From contig NC_090291.1 in assembly GCF_037392515.1 (NCBI RefSeq), forward strand, positions 43,765,001 to 43,829,000: a stretch of 64,000 nt of DNA, read 5' to 3'. Both the position numbers and the translations under genes were made by a program. Positions 1 to 11,759 of the stretch are shown here, in pieces (position 1 is the first letter of the stretch; the number at the start of each line of letters is the position of its first letter). A model generated the notes under the pieces. It saw nothing but the letters and a program-made list of their open reading frames with translations. It was not told the DNA's origin and made no database searches. The stretch is from Haliotis asinina. Taxonomy: Eukaryota; Mollusca; Gastropoda; Lepetellida; Haliotidae.

Positions 1-359
1 CCCTGTTTACAAAGCTGCATGCTGTGTGTTTTCAGGTGCCGGCTGTTATCATAAAAATGGCAATGTCGTGATAACGAAGATGTGATTTTTGCACCAATGG
101 CGTATAGAGGACATGAATTTAAATTATATTTGACGAAACCTGAAATTAGTCGATATAATTTTGTTGTTGAGAGAGGCAACGTTTTAGTGATAGAAGTGAA
201 AAAACATTATTAGCAGTTACTGTTAAATCTGTGGACGTATTTAAAGTACATGCAGCGAAGTACTTTTACAATCAGTCCTTATAGTTAGATTCTATGGGTA
301 AAGCAATCCGATGCTGACCACCTGTACTGGATAATAAGTTCTTGTGTATTGCATGCAGC
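1..359. other. Left-edge sequence without a supported gene
   Basis: Nothing in this stretch reads as a gene. A pyrimidine-rich run ending in CAG at about 35 resembles a splice acceptor, but the sequence after it soon meets stops in all three frames. It could at most be the last few codons of a gene lying to the left. I see no poly(A) signal near it. Confidence 0.3.
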
Positions 360-541
360 CACGTGTCGGAGTATTTGCTACATAGAACCACGTCTCAGTG
401 TGTTTATTGCATAGAGTTAAGTGTCGGTGTGTTTATTGCATAGAGCCACGCGTCGGTGTGTTTTCTGCATAGTACCACGTCTCGATGTGTTCACTGCATA
501 GAGTTAAGTGCCGGTGTGTTTATTCCACAGAGCAACGTGTT
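360..541. repeat. Tandem repeat, 29-bp unit, about 6 copies
   Basis: The core GTGTGTTTATTGCATAG recurs at 398, 427, 456, 485 and 514, exactly 29 bp apart, with a few substitutions per copy (ACCACGTCTC versus GTTAAGTGTC between cores). There is no coding potential. Confidence 0.85.
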
Positions 542-751
542 CGCGCGTAGACTGCGAATCAAAGAGGTTATTCCGTCATCGTCAGGGTACATGTAGTCCA
601 GTCGCCATTCCTGAGTATAGTTTCAGCCCCTAAGCATCTTTGAACTGTAGTCGTTGCTTCTAATATTTTAATCGAAGACTAGTTATTTTTATTCCCAAAG
701 TTGTTGAACGTCTACCACTAAACGCCAAAGACCCGAGTCACATGGTGCTTT

Positions 752-1365
752 TTTCGCTTGAACCAGTGCATGGTACAAGACGAAAAATAGAACCAGTGCA
801 TGGTACAAGACAAAACAACAGAACCCGTGCATGGTACAAGACAAAAACTAGAACCAATGCATGGGACAAGACAAAATAGAACCAGTACATGGGACAAGAC
901 AAAAAATAGAACCAGTGCATGGTACAGACAAAAAAACAGAACCAGAGCATGGTATAAGACAAAAATAGAACCAGAGCATGGCAAGAGACAAAAAAATAGA
1001 ACCAGAGCATGGTACAAGACAGAAATAGAACCAAAGCATGGCACAAGACAAAAAATAGAACCAGAGCATGGTACAAGACAAAAAATAGAACCAGGGCATG
1101 GTGCAAGACAAAAGATAGAACCAGAGCATGGTATATGACAAGAACTAGAACCAGAGCCTGGTACAAGATAAAAATAGAGCAAGAACATGGTATAAGACAA
1201 AAACAAGAACCAGAGCATGGTACAAGACAGAAATAGAACCAGAGCATGGCACAAGACAAAAAATAGAACCAGAGCCTGGTACAAGACAAAAACAGAACAA
1301 GAGCATGGTGCAAGACAAAAAATAGAACCAGAGCATGGTACAAGATAAATAATAGGAGGGCCAGC
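752..1365. repeat. Minisatellite, unit of about 27-31 bp, about 20 copies
   Basis: The unit is built around GAACCAGAGCATGGTACAAG followed by a variable A-rich spacer (ACAAAAAATA and shorter). Unit length drifts because the A run changes length. Long open frames on both strands (up to about 200 codons on the minus strand) come only from the lack of stops in the unit. They give low-complexity peptides such as HALVLFF and I do not regard them as genes. Confidence 0.9.
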
Positions 1366-2029
1366 TTTTGTTGGAATATTGTTGATCCACTTGTCAGTTT
1401 ATCTGCTGTTTATAGTGTATATATGCTTCTCATGTCATGGTTGTGCATACTCATCATAGCACAGACAGGGTTCAATCGGTTTTCTTCTTAAAATAAATCA
1501 ACATGGTACTTGATGTTGATGTTATGTGGGCTATTTATTGAGAAGTAATAAACAGCAAAGAAAGATAGTTATCATTGTGAAATGTAATATCCACTTTTGG
1601 GCAGATAAGGAATTAAGTCTATGCTTATTTGCAGTTTGAACCCGTAAGCAGAAATGACAAGTAAGATACCATTACTTGATTGCCCGAAATAAATCTGACT
1701 TGTCCCGGGCGATGGGCGATGGGATTTTTTAACCCCTACACTGGACGAATAAGTTGACTCCCAGGTTCATGTGAAATGTTGCGTCCCTCAGCCTTGAGAT
1801 GATCAGCTGTTACAGGTGGAATCCAGATTAGGTTGGTCATCTTCGTACTCACCAAGGAGACTATCATCAACAACCAGAATTTGTTTGGTCGGTTTTCCCA
1901 GATTATTTAATACCCGCTAAAATGTAGACGGATAAACTGAGTATTTTTTCGTATCATAATATTGAATGAGAGGTCGTGTAATGAGTGCTTTTGACATAGC
2001 ATATAATAGAGGAAATACACGTCATTCGA
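1366..2029. other. Intergenic, nothing recognised
   Basis: AT-rich unique sequence with no convincing exon, RNA gene or element on either strand. Confidence 0.4.
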
Positions 2030-2500
2030 TTAGATATTCGCATGATTCTTCATTTCGACACTAGTATGCTTAAATTCAACATTCGTATTCTTCTTCAATT
2101 CGACATTCGTATGTTTCATATTCGCATGCTTCTTCAACATTCGCATGCTTCTTCAATATGATCTTCGTATGCTTCAATTTGACATTCGTATGCTTCTTCA
2201 AATTTCATATTCGTATGCTTCTTCACATCCTAGAGATGTCCAGGGTATAGGGTATAAGTCTCCACTATATAATGGAGATTCATCGGAACGTATAACCTGG
2301 AGATATCGAGGATGGCTTCTTCAGTTCGACATCCGTATGCTTCTTCAATTACAAATTCGTGTGCTTCTCAATTTGATCTTCGTATGCTTCAGTTTAACAT
2401 TCGTAAGCCGCGTAGAACTCTATCAGATTCATACGTTGCTTCAATCTAACATCCGTTTGCCCCTTCTATTTAATAACCGTACTCCATTTGCAATTTCCGT
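2030..2500. repeat. Degenerate AT-rich tandem repeat
   Basis: Many diverged copies of a core like CTTCAATTTGACATTCGTATG recur about every 20-25 bp, interrupted near 2220-2310 by unrelated sequence. A 139-codon open frame on the plus strand across this block is a by-product of the repeat. Confidence 0.65.
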
Positions 2501-2599
2501 TTTGTATACCTTCTTGAATTTGACAAAAATATATATGTACGCCTCTTCGTTTCGAAATCTTTAGGATTCTTAGGAGTGTGATTCTCATGCCTCTTGGGC

Positions 2600-4055
2600 C
2601 TGGTATTCGTTGGCCTCTTCGATCTGAAAATAATATGCTCTTGGAGTTTGTGTACCTTGGAATCTACATCCTGACATTTGAGCTCCTCTTCAGTGCCTCT
2701 TCAACTGAGTGTATGAAGATCATGATGTTCTTGTGATATTACAGCATCCTATCTCCCTCTTGTGCACAACAAATCCTTCATTTAAGAACAATGTGTTTCA
2801 TCTATCAAAGCATCCAGCGAACCTTCTATTTTATGTTATTTATCTTGTCCTTTCACTTTGAACAAAACTGGACAAAGTCCAATATCATGTTTTATTCGTA
2901 TTTGTTTTGTCTTTTTCAAAGACTGAAAAACAAAGAACAGAGGAAGGTCAGTAACGCTGACTCATCAAGGAGGATACTCCTGTTAAAGCAGTCGCTTCAC
3001 GGCCAAAATTCCAATCCACACAAATAGAATTTCCAAGCGGTGGTTTAAAGATCTCTTTATCAGATAAAACCTTGTAAGATAGTAATAGTGGTTGAACTTT
3101 TATTATTTCGTTTACTCTCCCAAATAAACCTGTATTTTTCGTGATACTTAATCGTCTAAACATCTGTTTTCTAATCATGGCTTCTGGAAATTCAGACCTT
3201 AATTCTGTAACCGATTCCAGGTTATTGGTTCTTCGCGTGCACCGTCTGAATTTTACGACAATAGGAAATAAGATTAGATATTGCGACAAGCCGAAAACTT
3301 CCATTAATACTCTCAAAGGCAGAGAGCTTATTCCCAGCACGTCATTATCTGAAAATCATAATGAGAATTTTCAAAGACCATAATTACTTCTGAAAGGCTT
3401 TAACGTCTTTATTCTACCTGCAAAAGAAAAACAACTTTAGGTGAAGTATGTACGCGTTGCGTAAGGCCTAAGATAAGAATGAACCATCCGAAAGCGCCTA
3501 ATCTGCAGGGGAAAATTACATCTGCCTAAGCGCCTTCTGCGTCTCGCATATATGGTCATGGTCTTGTTTTATCGTCAAATCGAAATATTTTCGTGTATGG
3601 CTTCATAAACGAGACTGTAAGGAAAGCGATAATACTCTATATAGCATAGGTGGCGGTGGGTGATTATGTCAGAAATAGGTATCAAATCCGATAACTGTAA
3701 AAAAAATAATTGCTAGCATGAGAATAATGAAGTTTCTTGTCATCGGGATAGATCATTGCCTGGTAATGAATGTTTTATGAGGAACGATATCGACAGTTAA
3801 AGCGTTCGGGCGTTATTTGACAATAAAATGACGTCTTGACTCAGAGACTGTTAACACTGTGGGTTTATTGCAGGACTATGGGTGTCGAAATGGCAATAAG
3901 ATTGAGTGCATAACCCCGCCATGATCACCTCACAAATCCTGCAATTTCAGAATATTATGAGAATTTCTGCCGAGTGTTAAACATTACGAGAATTATATCT
4001 CTTTATTGTCCAATAACAATATTTTGTCTTGTTAGTTTGTAAAAATAATCACCGA
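2600..4055. other. Intergenic, nothing recognised
   Basis: Unique sequence. A 130-codon open frame on the minus strand (3340 to 2948) reads with mixed composition, but I recognise no family and see no splice partner. I do not call it a gene. Confidence 0.35.
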
Positions 4056-4060
4056 TGTCC

Positions 4061-4145
4061 TTAAATATATAGAGATCTTAAATATATAGAGATCTTAAAT
4101 ATATAGAGATCTTAAATATATAGAGATCTTAAATATATAGCTTCT
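4061..4145. repeat. Tandem repeat, 17-bp unit, 5 copies
   Basis: TTAAATATATAGAGATC starts at 4061, 4078, 4095, 4112 and 4129, a perfect 17-bp period. It is probably young because the copies are identical. Confidence 0.95.
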
Positions 4146-4685
4146 TAGGTGGACAGATGAACACCGTCTTCGATCAGATAGCGCTATCATCACCAGTCTT
4201 ATGTTTTTCTAGGCATGACGGAAATAGCCGAAGGTGACTAGAAATTAATGCCCTTTGTTTGTATCCGATGAGAAATATATTGCCTCCGATACTATGGTAA
4301 CTACCCCAGTGCCCGAAACTGGGAAATGAAAGGCTGTTTCCTAATAAAGCAACTTCAGCTTGTCTTTGGACGCATGGTAAAAGAGAATTGTGCGATACAC
4401 CAGACTTCTGAGAGTTCATTCAGAAACACTCGGTTTCGTCCGTTTCCGCCGTATTACGTCGCAGATCAGTGAAGGAATGATATTCTGTGATTTTTCTTCC
4501 CCTCCACAATTGTGTGTGGAAATTTGTATGATACATCTCGATCACAGGCTGCCACATTGTGTTATATACTTTGATACTGATGTGGACGTGAGAAACTGAT
4601 TAAATTCCTTCAGGTACGTCATGGCCAATACAAACGGATTCTGGACGTGTGCCGATCAAATGTTCATTACCAACTACTCGTATAT

Positions 4686-4790
4686 TCATAATTCACACTG
4701 TGAGTGAGTATGGATTTATGCTGTCTTTAACAGTATTCCAGTAATATCCCGACGTTGGCCACCAGAGATGGGCTTCAGATCGGGAGCTCA
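4686..4790 (-). mobile_element. SINE 3' half (tRNA-derived family, diverged)
   Basis: On the minus strand it reads CATCTCTGGTGGCC, then a GGAATACTG core, and ends in a (CTCA)n-like tail at 4686. This is the 3' half of the tRNA-derived SINE described at 49286. The tRNA-like head is absent or too diverged to see. Confidence 0.55.
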
Positions 4791-4864
4791 GTGGGAAGAA
4801 GTTACCCTCCGCCAATTTACAATGTCATACAAGATACATAGTGTTTACGGAGTATTCAATTTAA

Positions 4865-5030
4865 AGTTATAATTTCAGCGGTAAGTTCGGTTGTACACAG
4901 TAGCAACATTACAGCAATTAGTGGACGCCAGATACTTATTTCCCGGATTGTACCAATGTGAGCAATCGAACACGGGCCTTCTGCTTGAAGAGTTAACACT
5001 TGACCACTGAGCTACCCTTTGGTCTTGGAA
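4865..5030 (-). mobile_element. Old tRNA-derived SINE
   Basis: The minus strand reads GGGTAGCTCAGTGGTCAAG (box A-like), then CGTGTTCGATTGC (box B-like) and CATTGGTACAAT. This is the head of a tRNA-derived SINE. The tail is diverged and lacks a clear CTCA run, so the copy is old or belongs to a related subfamily. Confidence 0.6.
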
Positions 5031-5885
5031 TAACACATCTTACTTGGACGTGTCGAGGGGTGTCTTGGATTTTGTAACTTAAACCTTTCCCACACAAATT
5101 CAAAAAATCATTCAGGTTCCGCAACACTTGTCCCCGCCAGCATCTGTGACGGTGTTCATGTGTTAACGTGCCATTCAAAGTTTTGTGTTCAAAAGCAGCT
5201 GGCTTGGCTCCGTGCTAACTTTAATAGTTCGCCGGCATCTGCATGCCAACTCAAGACTTTTTCTTGACACCGTGTGACATTTCCATTTAAATCTACCATA
5301 ACTTCGCTGCAAGAACAAAGTACATTATTCTCCTAAATCAGTTAAGGGCGTTGGTTAGCACCGTTGTTAAAGAATTAGCTCACTATGTGTTTAATTGGGT
5401 TCGATTTCTACAGAGAGCAAAGCTGATTAAAGAAGGCCCTGACTGCGTTTGATCTCAAATTAGCACGTACGTTAAACAAGTTGCGCATCGAGTGGCTCGG
5501 ATCAATGATTTATCTCGAAGCCATTACCAAGAATCCGGCATAGTGACGTGCCGCGCCCCGTTCAATAAATCATTGATACTCCTTCCTCTGACATCCACTA
5601 TCGGAACATACGAGATGCTTGTAACAGGAATATACTATGTGATATGATATTATGTAGTCGAGCATTTAGCGCCTGTCACTGCGGGTTACGCCTCAACAAT
5701 GCAAATATGCTTGTTTCCAGTGCTTGTACTGTATCAATGCTGAATGTCCTTCGGACTAATCCACAAATCCATATTCGTAAGCCTCACGTTAAGTATGTAC
5801 TTAGTTACGACAGCGTAACACCAGTGGTGCTTCGAATTCGTGAATCAGGAACCTGTAGAGTGGAAGTACTGGTGGCTGAGCTAGA
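5031..5885. other. Intergenic, nothing recognised
   Basis: Unique sequence without a supported exon or element. Confidence 0.35.
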
Positions 5886-6020
5886 CTAACGCTTAGTCTC
5901 TGTGTGCGTGTGTGTACGTGCGTGTGCGTGTGCGCGCTGGCGTGTGTTTGTCTGTGTGTCGGTCTGTCTGTGTCTATGTCTGCGTCTCTGTGTGTGTCTG
6001 TGTGTGTGTGTTTGTGAGTC
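5886..6020. repeat. GT-rich simple repeat
   Basis: Imperfect (GT)n mixed with CTGTGTGTCTGT motifs. An 84-codon histidine/threonine-rich frame on the minus strand is an artefact of this composition. Confidence 0.85.
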
Positions 6021-6414
6021 CACGTGAGATCAGAGGAAATCGAACTTTGCTTCATTTAGGGCATTAGCATTGCTGGAGGGCTAGACAGTACGGAAACTAA
6101 TGGAGTTTAGGACCTGTGAGACAAAATCACGGACTCAAAGTCACACTTCTTAGACTAACGCTTAGTCTCTGTATCTGGATTCGTCACAGTTGTTTCCAGG
6201 TATTTCAGCACAATCTCTTCGTAGAACAGGCTTTTACACGGCACTCAAACCTGGCTCCAGTATGAGCAAAATGAGAACACGAACGTAGAACTCAGCATAT
6301 ACAGCGTCGGAAAGACGCGCAGAAATACCTGCAGCACACACAGGAGGAGGGTTGTCTGTGTCTGTTATTTCCACTATAGTCATGACCACTGTCCGCATGA
6401 ACACTGATTCATTC

Positions 6415-6938
6415 CAGGGCCTAGACTTTCGAAGCTCTCCTAGCGCTAAGATAATCGTAAGTTAATATTAATGTAAAGCATACTCGGCAGTTTCACATAT
6501 GTTGCAGTGCAAGGCCTAGATTTTTTAAGCTGCCTTAGCGCTAAAATAGTCATAAGTTAATGCTAATGTATGGCACTTACGATTACCTTTGCGCTAGGAT
6601 AGTCATGAGTTAATGCTAATGTATTGCACTTACGATTACCTTAGTGCTAAGATTGTCATGAGTTAATGCTAATGAATGGCACTTACGATTACCTTAGTGC
6701 TAAGATAGTCATGCGTTAGTGCTAATGTATGGCACTTACGATTACCTTAGCGCTAGGATAGCCATGAGTTAATGCTAATGTATGGCACTTACGATTACCT
6801 TAGCGCTAAGATAGTCACAAGTTAGTGCTAATGTATGGCACTTACGATTACCTTAGCGCTAAGATAGTCATAAGTTAGTGCTAATGTATGGCACTTACGA
6901 TTACCGTAGCGCTAAGCGAGCTTCGAAAAGCAAGCCTC
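6415..6938. mobile_element. Foldback (MITE-like) element with an internal 53-bp satellite
   Basis: The left end (GGCCTAGACTTTCGAAGCTC, then TAGCGCTAAG) is mirrored at the right end by the reverse complement (TAGCGCTAAGCGAGCTTCGAAAAGC). The arms are at least 45 bp and also share AATCGTAAG. A second copy of the left end (GGCCTAGATTTTTTAAGCTG) starts near 6510. Between the arms a 53-bp unit repeats about seven times. TGGCAC (once TTGCAC) stands at 6571, 6624, 6677, 6730, 6783, 6836 and 6889, exactly 53 bp apart. The unit itself contains TTAGCGCTAA, part of the terminal repeat. I infer that a non-autonomous DNA element's interior expanded in tandem. No transposase is present. Confidence 0.75.
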
Positions 6939-6939
6939 A

Positions 6940-9900
6940 GTTTCGCTTCTATTTGTTACATAAGTTACGACGCTCTCATGACTGCGTAAAATACAGTATC
7001 TAGTAAAACAGAAAAGACAATGTTATTGATACATGATCATGTCAGACTTACCTCAGATTTTGTTGACCAAGTTTGTTATCACGTGTTATCCGAAGTCTCT
7101 GAAGAGATTCTGATCATTATCGAAACGTTAGTAAACTACAAAAACGCATTTCAGTCTGACTGTATTCCCTTATTGTATCCTTTGTAAAACAAACCGATAA
7201 GTAGGCCTCCTCGATGGCACCAGAGCCCTGTTCATAACGTAACGACCTGTCGTAACTCTAAAAGGCTTAAGAATGTCTTAACAGTATGAATCATTGCGGA
7301 TCGTGACCCATTTGTGCTTCTCTCCTTGCGAATCCATTCCTTTACGCATATGACTCAGAATTTCTGCTGGGTCTGGCAAACTATAAACACGACCACCGGA
7401 TGTCATCACTTATTGATAGTAATTAGTAAACACATAATCTGTCATTGTATCACATATTTTCAGTCACTGGTGTGTCTGGTCCAGACTCGATTGTTTACAA
7501 ACCACATTGTATAGCTGCAATATTTCTGGAACGAATGCATGCTCATGATTCAATCAGATTTGTACATTGAGCTATGCTTTCATGGATGTGAAAAGTATTT
7601 TAGGGTTTTGTGAAACCCATGAACGTGTGTATGGTGCCTGCAAAACTTGAAACATTATCTGAACTCACGATCACAGGTTCCTGGCGTGCGTAAGGGGCAC
7701 AACTGTGCACAATTAATTGTGGAATTCGTTCTACAATTATAACATTTGTTCAGAAAGTCTTTCACTGTGCTCAGATTTTACATACACGATTAAAGACCTT
7801 TTGGACTTCATAGATTCATTGATTGACGCTCTTCCATGGCTTTAGATCTCCTCGAGACTTAGGTAGACACAATGACGTGATTTAACAAAAAAGTGTTTTC
7901 AATTTAAATTTCGCTCAATTTGAAAAAAAAAAGATTTGATATGTGGCCCATCTCCGGCACTGTTTGAAGTTTTCAGTGTAAAACCATGCGTACTGCAAGG
8001 TCTTCGAATCTGCAATTAATTTGTCTATTTCTGTCTGACTTGATAGACAGTCGTCTTCTCGATTCAGCTATTTCTACCAAAGAGGGGTTTGTTTTCATGA
8101 AAGGCAAATGAAGAGCCTTTTAGTTACGTGATAGCCTTTTTTCCAAAGGGGGATGATAAGAGGCGCTTTCAGCTTCAAAGAATTTACGGACAAATCGTTT
8201 ACATCTGCATAAACACTGCAACCAAGAGGAACAATTACTAGACGCTGCATCTAACAAACAACAATCGTTTCCGTATTATTCCAGTAACGATTACTCGTGA
8301 TCCGTAATTTTGGTGAAAAATGCATTACAATCAGCTAGTTTTTACGAAAACATACCAGTTCCATGATGATTGAAAAGGCAAGTTAGTACAAGCGCTTGAG
8401 TAGCAATTAGACTGTGGTAGACTGGACATTAACCTGGCTCTGAGCCAGGAGAGTTTAAAGTTCTTTTAATCTCCCTTAGGAATGTTTCTGTGAAATTGTC
8501 ATTCTATGATTGCTTTTGAAGAAATTTGTAGCAGACTGTCAAAAGAGACAACAGAGGTCCAGTCGCGTGCAAATGCCAGAATTTATTTATTTTAATAGAT
8601 GACAAGATCCACGAAATATGTTTGATGTCGACGAAAATCGCAAATGGGAATGAAAGATGTCAAGAGGCACTTAGAGAAAGTTTTGAAGTAAAGTCCATTT
8701 ACTTGAAAACAACATGGCTGATACACAGTCAAGTGAAGATAACTTTAATCTGGAAATTAAGGACGGGCGGAATTCGCGAAAATGCATTTGGTTACTAAGG
8801 GACCGTTCATAAGTTATAACAAATGGGGGTGATGATGATTTTTATGGAGTAGCATGAACACTGTGAATGGCCCACCCCACCACCACAGCCACTCCTCCAC
8901 CCCCTAAAACTGTTGTACAAAGTAAGTGACCCCCTGCTTGTCATGTACAGAATCATAGAACCTCTCTCCAGAACATGTGTACAATTACTATACTGTAACA
9001 TCGGCCTACGACAGAAGTACGTATCCTTTGCAGACACGGCTCCCGCTTGAACACATATAGTACACGTTATATGGCGGCTTTCTATCCCTTTCTTGAAGTT
9101 TGATTGTGTTCTTAGAAGTTTTGACGAAAGTTACTATTTATTTTTCCAAAATTTCAGTTATTTTCGGTTGAGAGGTTAACAACACCCCATGTCGTAATAT
9201 TCGGCTGTTTTAGTTATAAAAACTCGCGCTTTGTGGTAACAGTATGTTTTGTCATAATTCCATGCTTGTGATCCTGTATTTCATCGCTGGCTGGTGGCAT
9301 GAAAAGTTTTGAACACATCGATCTGTCAACAACCCACATATCCATATGTCAAATATCATAAATTTTTTTCAGGATCTGCACAATTATGAAGTACGCTGAC
9401 CAGTGTCCCCGGGACACACCTATTGAATGTTTTCTCATCCTGGCATTGCAAGCCATGGCGTCACTAGCGTTATGAAATAGCAGATCACGAGATTGAAATA
9501 TCTTTCGTTATACAAAGTAAACCAATCGTCTAGTAAGGTGGTATTATTCAGCCATATTTCAGGGTGATTTATCTGGTGTAAGGCTGCGTCAGCAGAATCA
9601 TTGTTAGAAGTAAATCATCGGCTTAATTTTGGGAGTAATTACAGTGTGGTTTGCCCTCCGGGTTCCTGCAATTTGTAAACGACCTGTTTGGACACCGTGG
9701 ACACTAGACTATGACAGAAATAGGTCATCCTCAGACAGGCGGAAGTGTCGTGGCGACTCATAATTAGGTCAACAGACCAAATAGCTTAAATATTGGGGTT
9801 GGTAAACTTTATAGAAAAATAAATAGGCGACAAGATGGTGTGAACAAATATAGATGTACATAGAACCTACCATGGTAACTAACGTTACGATCGATAATAT

Positions 9901-10155
9901 TTACTACTTTTTTCAGCAATGGTGGTTTCTTTTAAGAATGCTGTAAAACGCTGACCTATTTGCTCATGTGTAACTGCGCTTGGGAAAGACGAGTACCAAG
10001 TTAACGCTGCTTTGAAACGTCCTTGCGTTGATATCTAATGCAAAAGTTCTCACAGCTATACTAAACTGCCCGATGGAAGAAAGCATACAGAAATGTTTGA
10101 TAGTAACTACTAAAAAACGAACAAAGAAATTACAAACTACACAAGCAGCATACCT
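6940..10155. other. Intergenic stretch, little recognised
   Basis: Mostly unique AT-rich sequence. Near 7466-7525 a fragment reads GTCTGGTCCAGACTCGATTG followed by an altered GCAATATTTCTGGAA. It is a short piece of the 200-bp SINE-like family described at 25116. AAGGGACCGTTCATAA at about 8797 resembles the end of a dispersed element seen in many marine invertebrates, but I see no matching second end. No exon is supported. Confidence 0.35.
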
Positions 10156-10179
10156 ACTATGCATGTTCTAACTCACACA

Positions 10180-10216
10180 TACGCACGCGCGCGCGCACAC
10201 ACACACACACACGCTC
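10180..10216. repeat. (CA)n microsatellite
   Basis: GC and CA dinucleotide runs (ACGCGCGCGCG then ACACACACAC). Confidence 0.95.
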
Positions 10217-10480
10217 ACACCGAGTATTTTACACCAACACAAAAACACACACCTCACCTCTCACCCCATACACGCCCTAACACACACTATCCACTCATAC
10301 GCGATGTCAACTCCACACATCACAAAAGACACACATCACACACCTCCCCTCTCACACCATGCACGTCATAACACACTTAAACACTCATGCGCCATCACCT
10401 CATACATCACAAACGACACACATATCACACACCTCCCCTCTATCACTATGCACGCCCTGATATACTCACGTGCGCACAAA
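10217..10480. repeat. Degenerate tandem repeat rich in CA
   Basis: About three diverged units recur, each holding CACACCTCCCCTCTCA, then a CATGCACG-like motif and ACACTCATGCG. Two overlapping histidine/threonine-rich frames across it are composition artefacts. Confidence 0.65.
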
Positions 10481-11054
10481 CCATACCTTTCCCCACCCCG
10501 TCTTAAAAGCTGATCCCGAGCTCCATCCATCCAAGTCCATTTACAGGTGATTTACAAACACCTGTCAAACTATTAACGTTACTTTATAACCAGTAATGAT
10601 CTAGACGTAATCCTTACTGGAAAGCGACTGTGCACCTAATTGTTTCCTCCAGAACTCCAGTAATAGCATATATCCATTATCCAGTTTTATTGCAGGATAT
10701 TCACCACCAGCAATTCCCTGCGAAAAGCCTTCTCCTGCGATTGCCAGAGTTACGGCGGTATCAATCTCATATTGAAATACCGGGTGACGTGAATTGGCCT
10801 GTCGTGTGACACAAGATGATAGATTATTATTGATAAGTGGCCCATGATATCATTACGCAATGTAATACCTTGGTTGCTATCAACAAACTGTATCTCCTGC
10901 CGTTAAAGATATTGATTAATAGAAGCTTTAGAACCTGCAAGTTAAACAACACGACCAGTATATTGAGTTGGCTGCTGTGCGCCTGGAAAGTAATGTGGAG
11001 ACCTGCATGTGAAACATTGATTAATGTTTTAGTATGTTTCTTTTAATCAGAGGT

Positions 11055-11145
11055 GTGAGTGAGTGTGGGTGAGTTTAGTTTTGCGCCGCTTTTCGCAGTC
11101 TTCTAGCAGTATCACTGTAGGGAACACCAGGCTTCACTCGTTGTA
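11055..11145 (-). mobile_element. SINE 3' fragment
   Basis: From the right the minus strand gives GTACAACGAG, then GGTGTTCCCTACAGTGATAC, GCGGCGCAAAACTAAACTCA and a CTCACTCACAC tail. This is the tail half of the tRNA-derived SINE family. Confidence 0.6.
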
Positions 11146-11299
11146 CCCTAGTCTGTCTCACAAGCCTTGAAGCACCGTGTTTTCCTTACTGTCTAGCCCT
11201 CCCTGAAATGCTATAGCCAGAATGAAGTCCAACTCCCAATTAACGGAGGCTCCTTTTCAGTTTAAATGGGTTTATCTGTTTCTACATTTCATATATTCA

Positions 11300-11398
11300 G
11301 GGACGGGGCGTTAGTTTAATTGTACCATGTAAGGAAACGAACTCATATTTTCGGCGTGACGAGCGAACGCTTTAACCGCTAGAATAGCCAACCGCCCC
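11300..11398 (-). mobile_element. SINE 5' (tRNA-like) fragment
   Basis: The minus strand reads GGGGCGGTTGGCTATTCTAG, CGGTTAAAGCGTTCGCTCGT, CACGCCGAAAAT and then GTACAATT. This is the tRNA-like head of the SINE. Together with the tail at 11055-11145 it may be one copy split by about 155 bp of other sequence. Confidence 0.65.
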
Positions 11399-11724
11399 TT
11401 TAATCAGAGGTAGAAATTATGTGATAAATAACGTGATCTAAATAGCCTGAAATTATATTTTCCGGAGTGGAACGTGTTTTTCACACTACTAAGCTACCGT
11501 TTAACTCGGCACTCTAGAATACTCGGTCTTTGTGACAACAGAGAGTCATTAGTCGAATCCAGTCTGCTTCCCAGTCTCTGAACCACATTATTTTCCCAAA
11601 TGTCTTGCCCTTCTGCAATGCTAAATTTACTCGGAATCTCCATCACACTCGGGTTCCTTTTTAATTCAAATGGGTTTGTTACTATCAAACCCATAGATAC
11701 TCGTGGAAATAATTAGAAGAAAGT

Positions 11725-11757
11725 ACATTCATTCATTCATTCATTCATTCATTCATC
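11725..11757. repeat. (ATTC)n microsatellite
   Basis: About eight copies of CATT/ATTC in a row. Confidence 0.95.
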
Positions 11758-11759
11758 TA

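Noticed and set aside
718-1390. Several open frames of 80-200 codons on both strands
   Set aside because: They lie wholly in the roughly 30-bp minisatellite and only reflect a unit without stops.
2948-3340. 130-codon minus-strand frame
   Set aside because: No family recognised, no splice partner or conserved motif, and flanking DNA is repeat-rich. It is left uncalled.
8797-9040. AAGGGACCGTTCATAA as the end of a mobile element
   Set aside because: The end looks familiar from other invertebrate repeats, but no matching second end or duplication was found.
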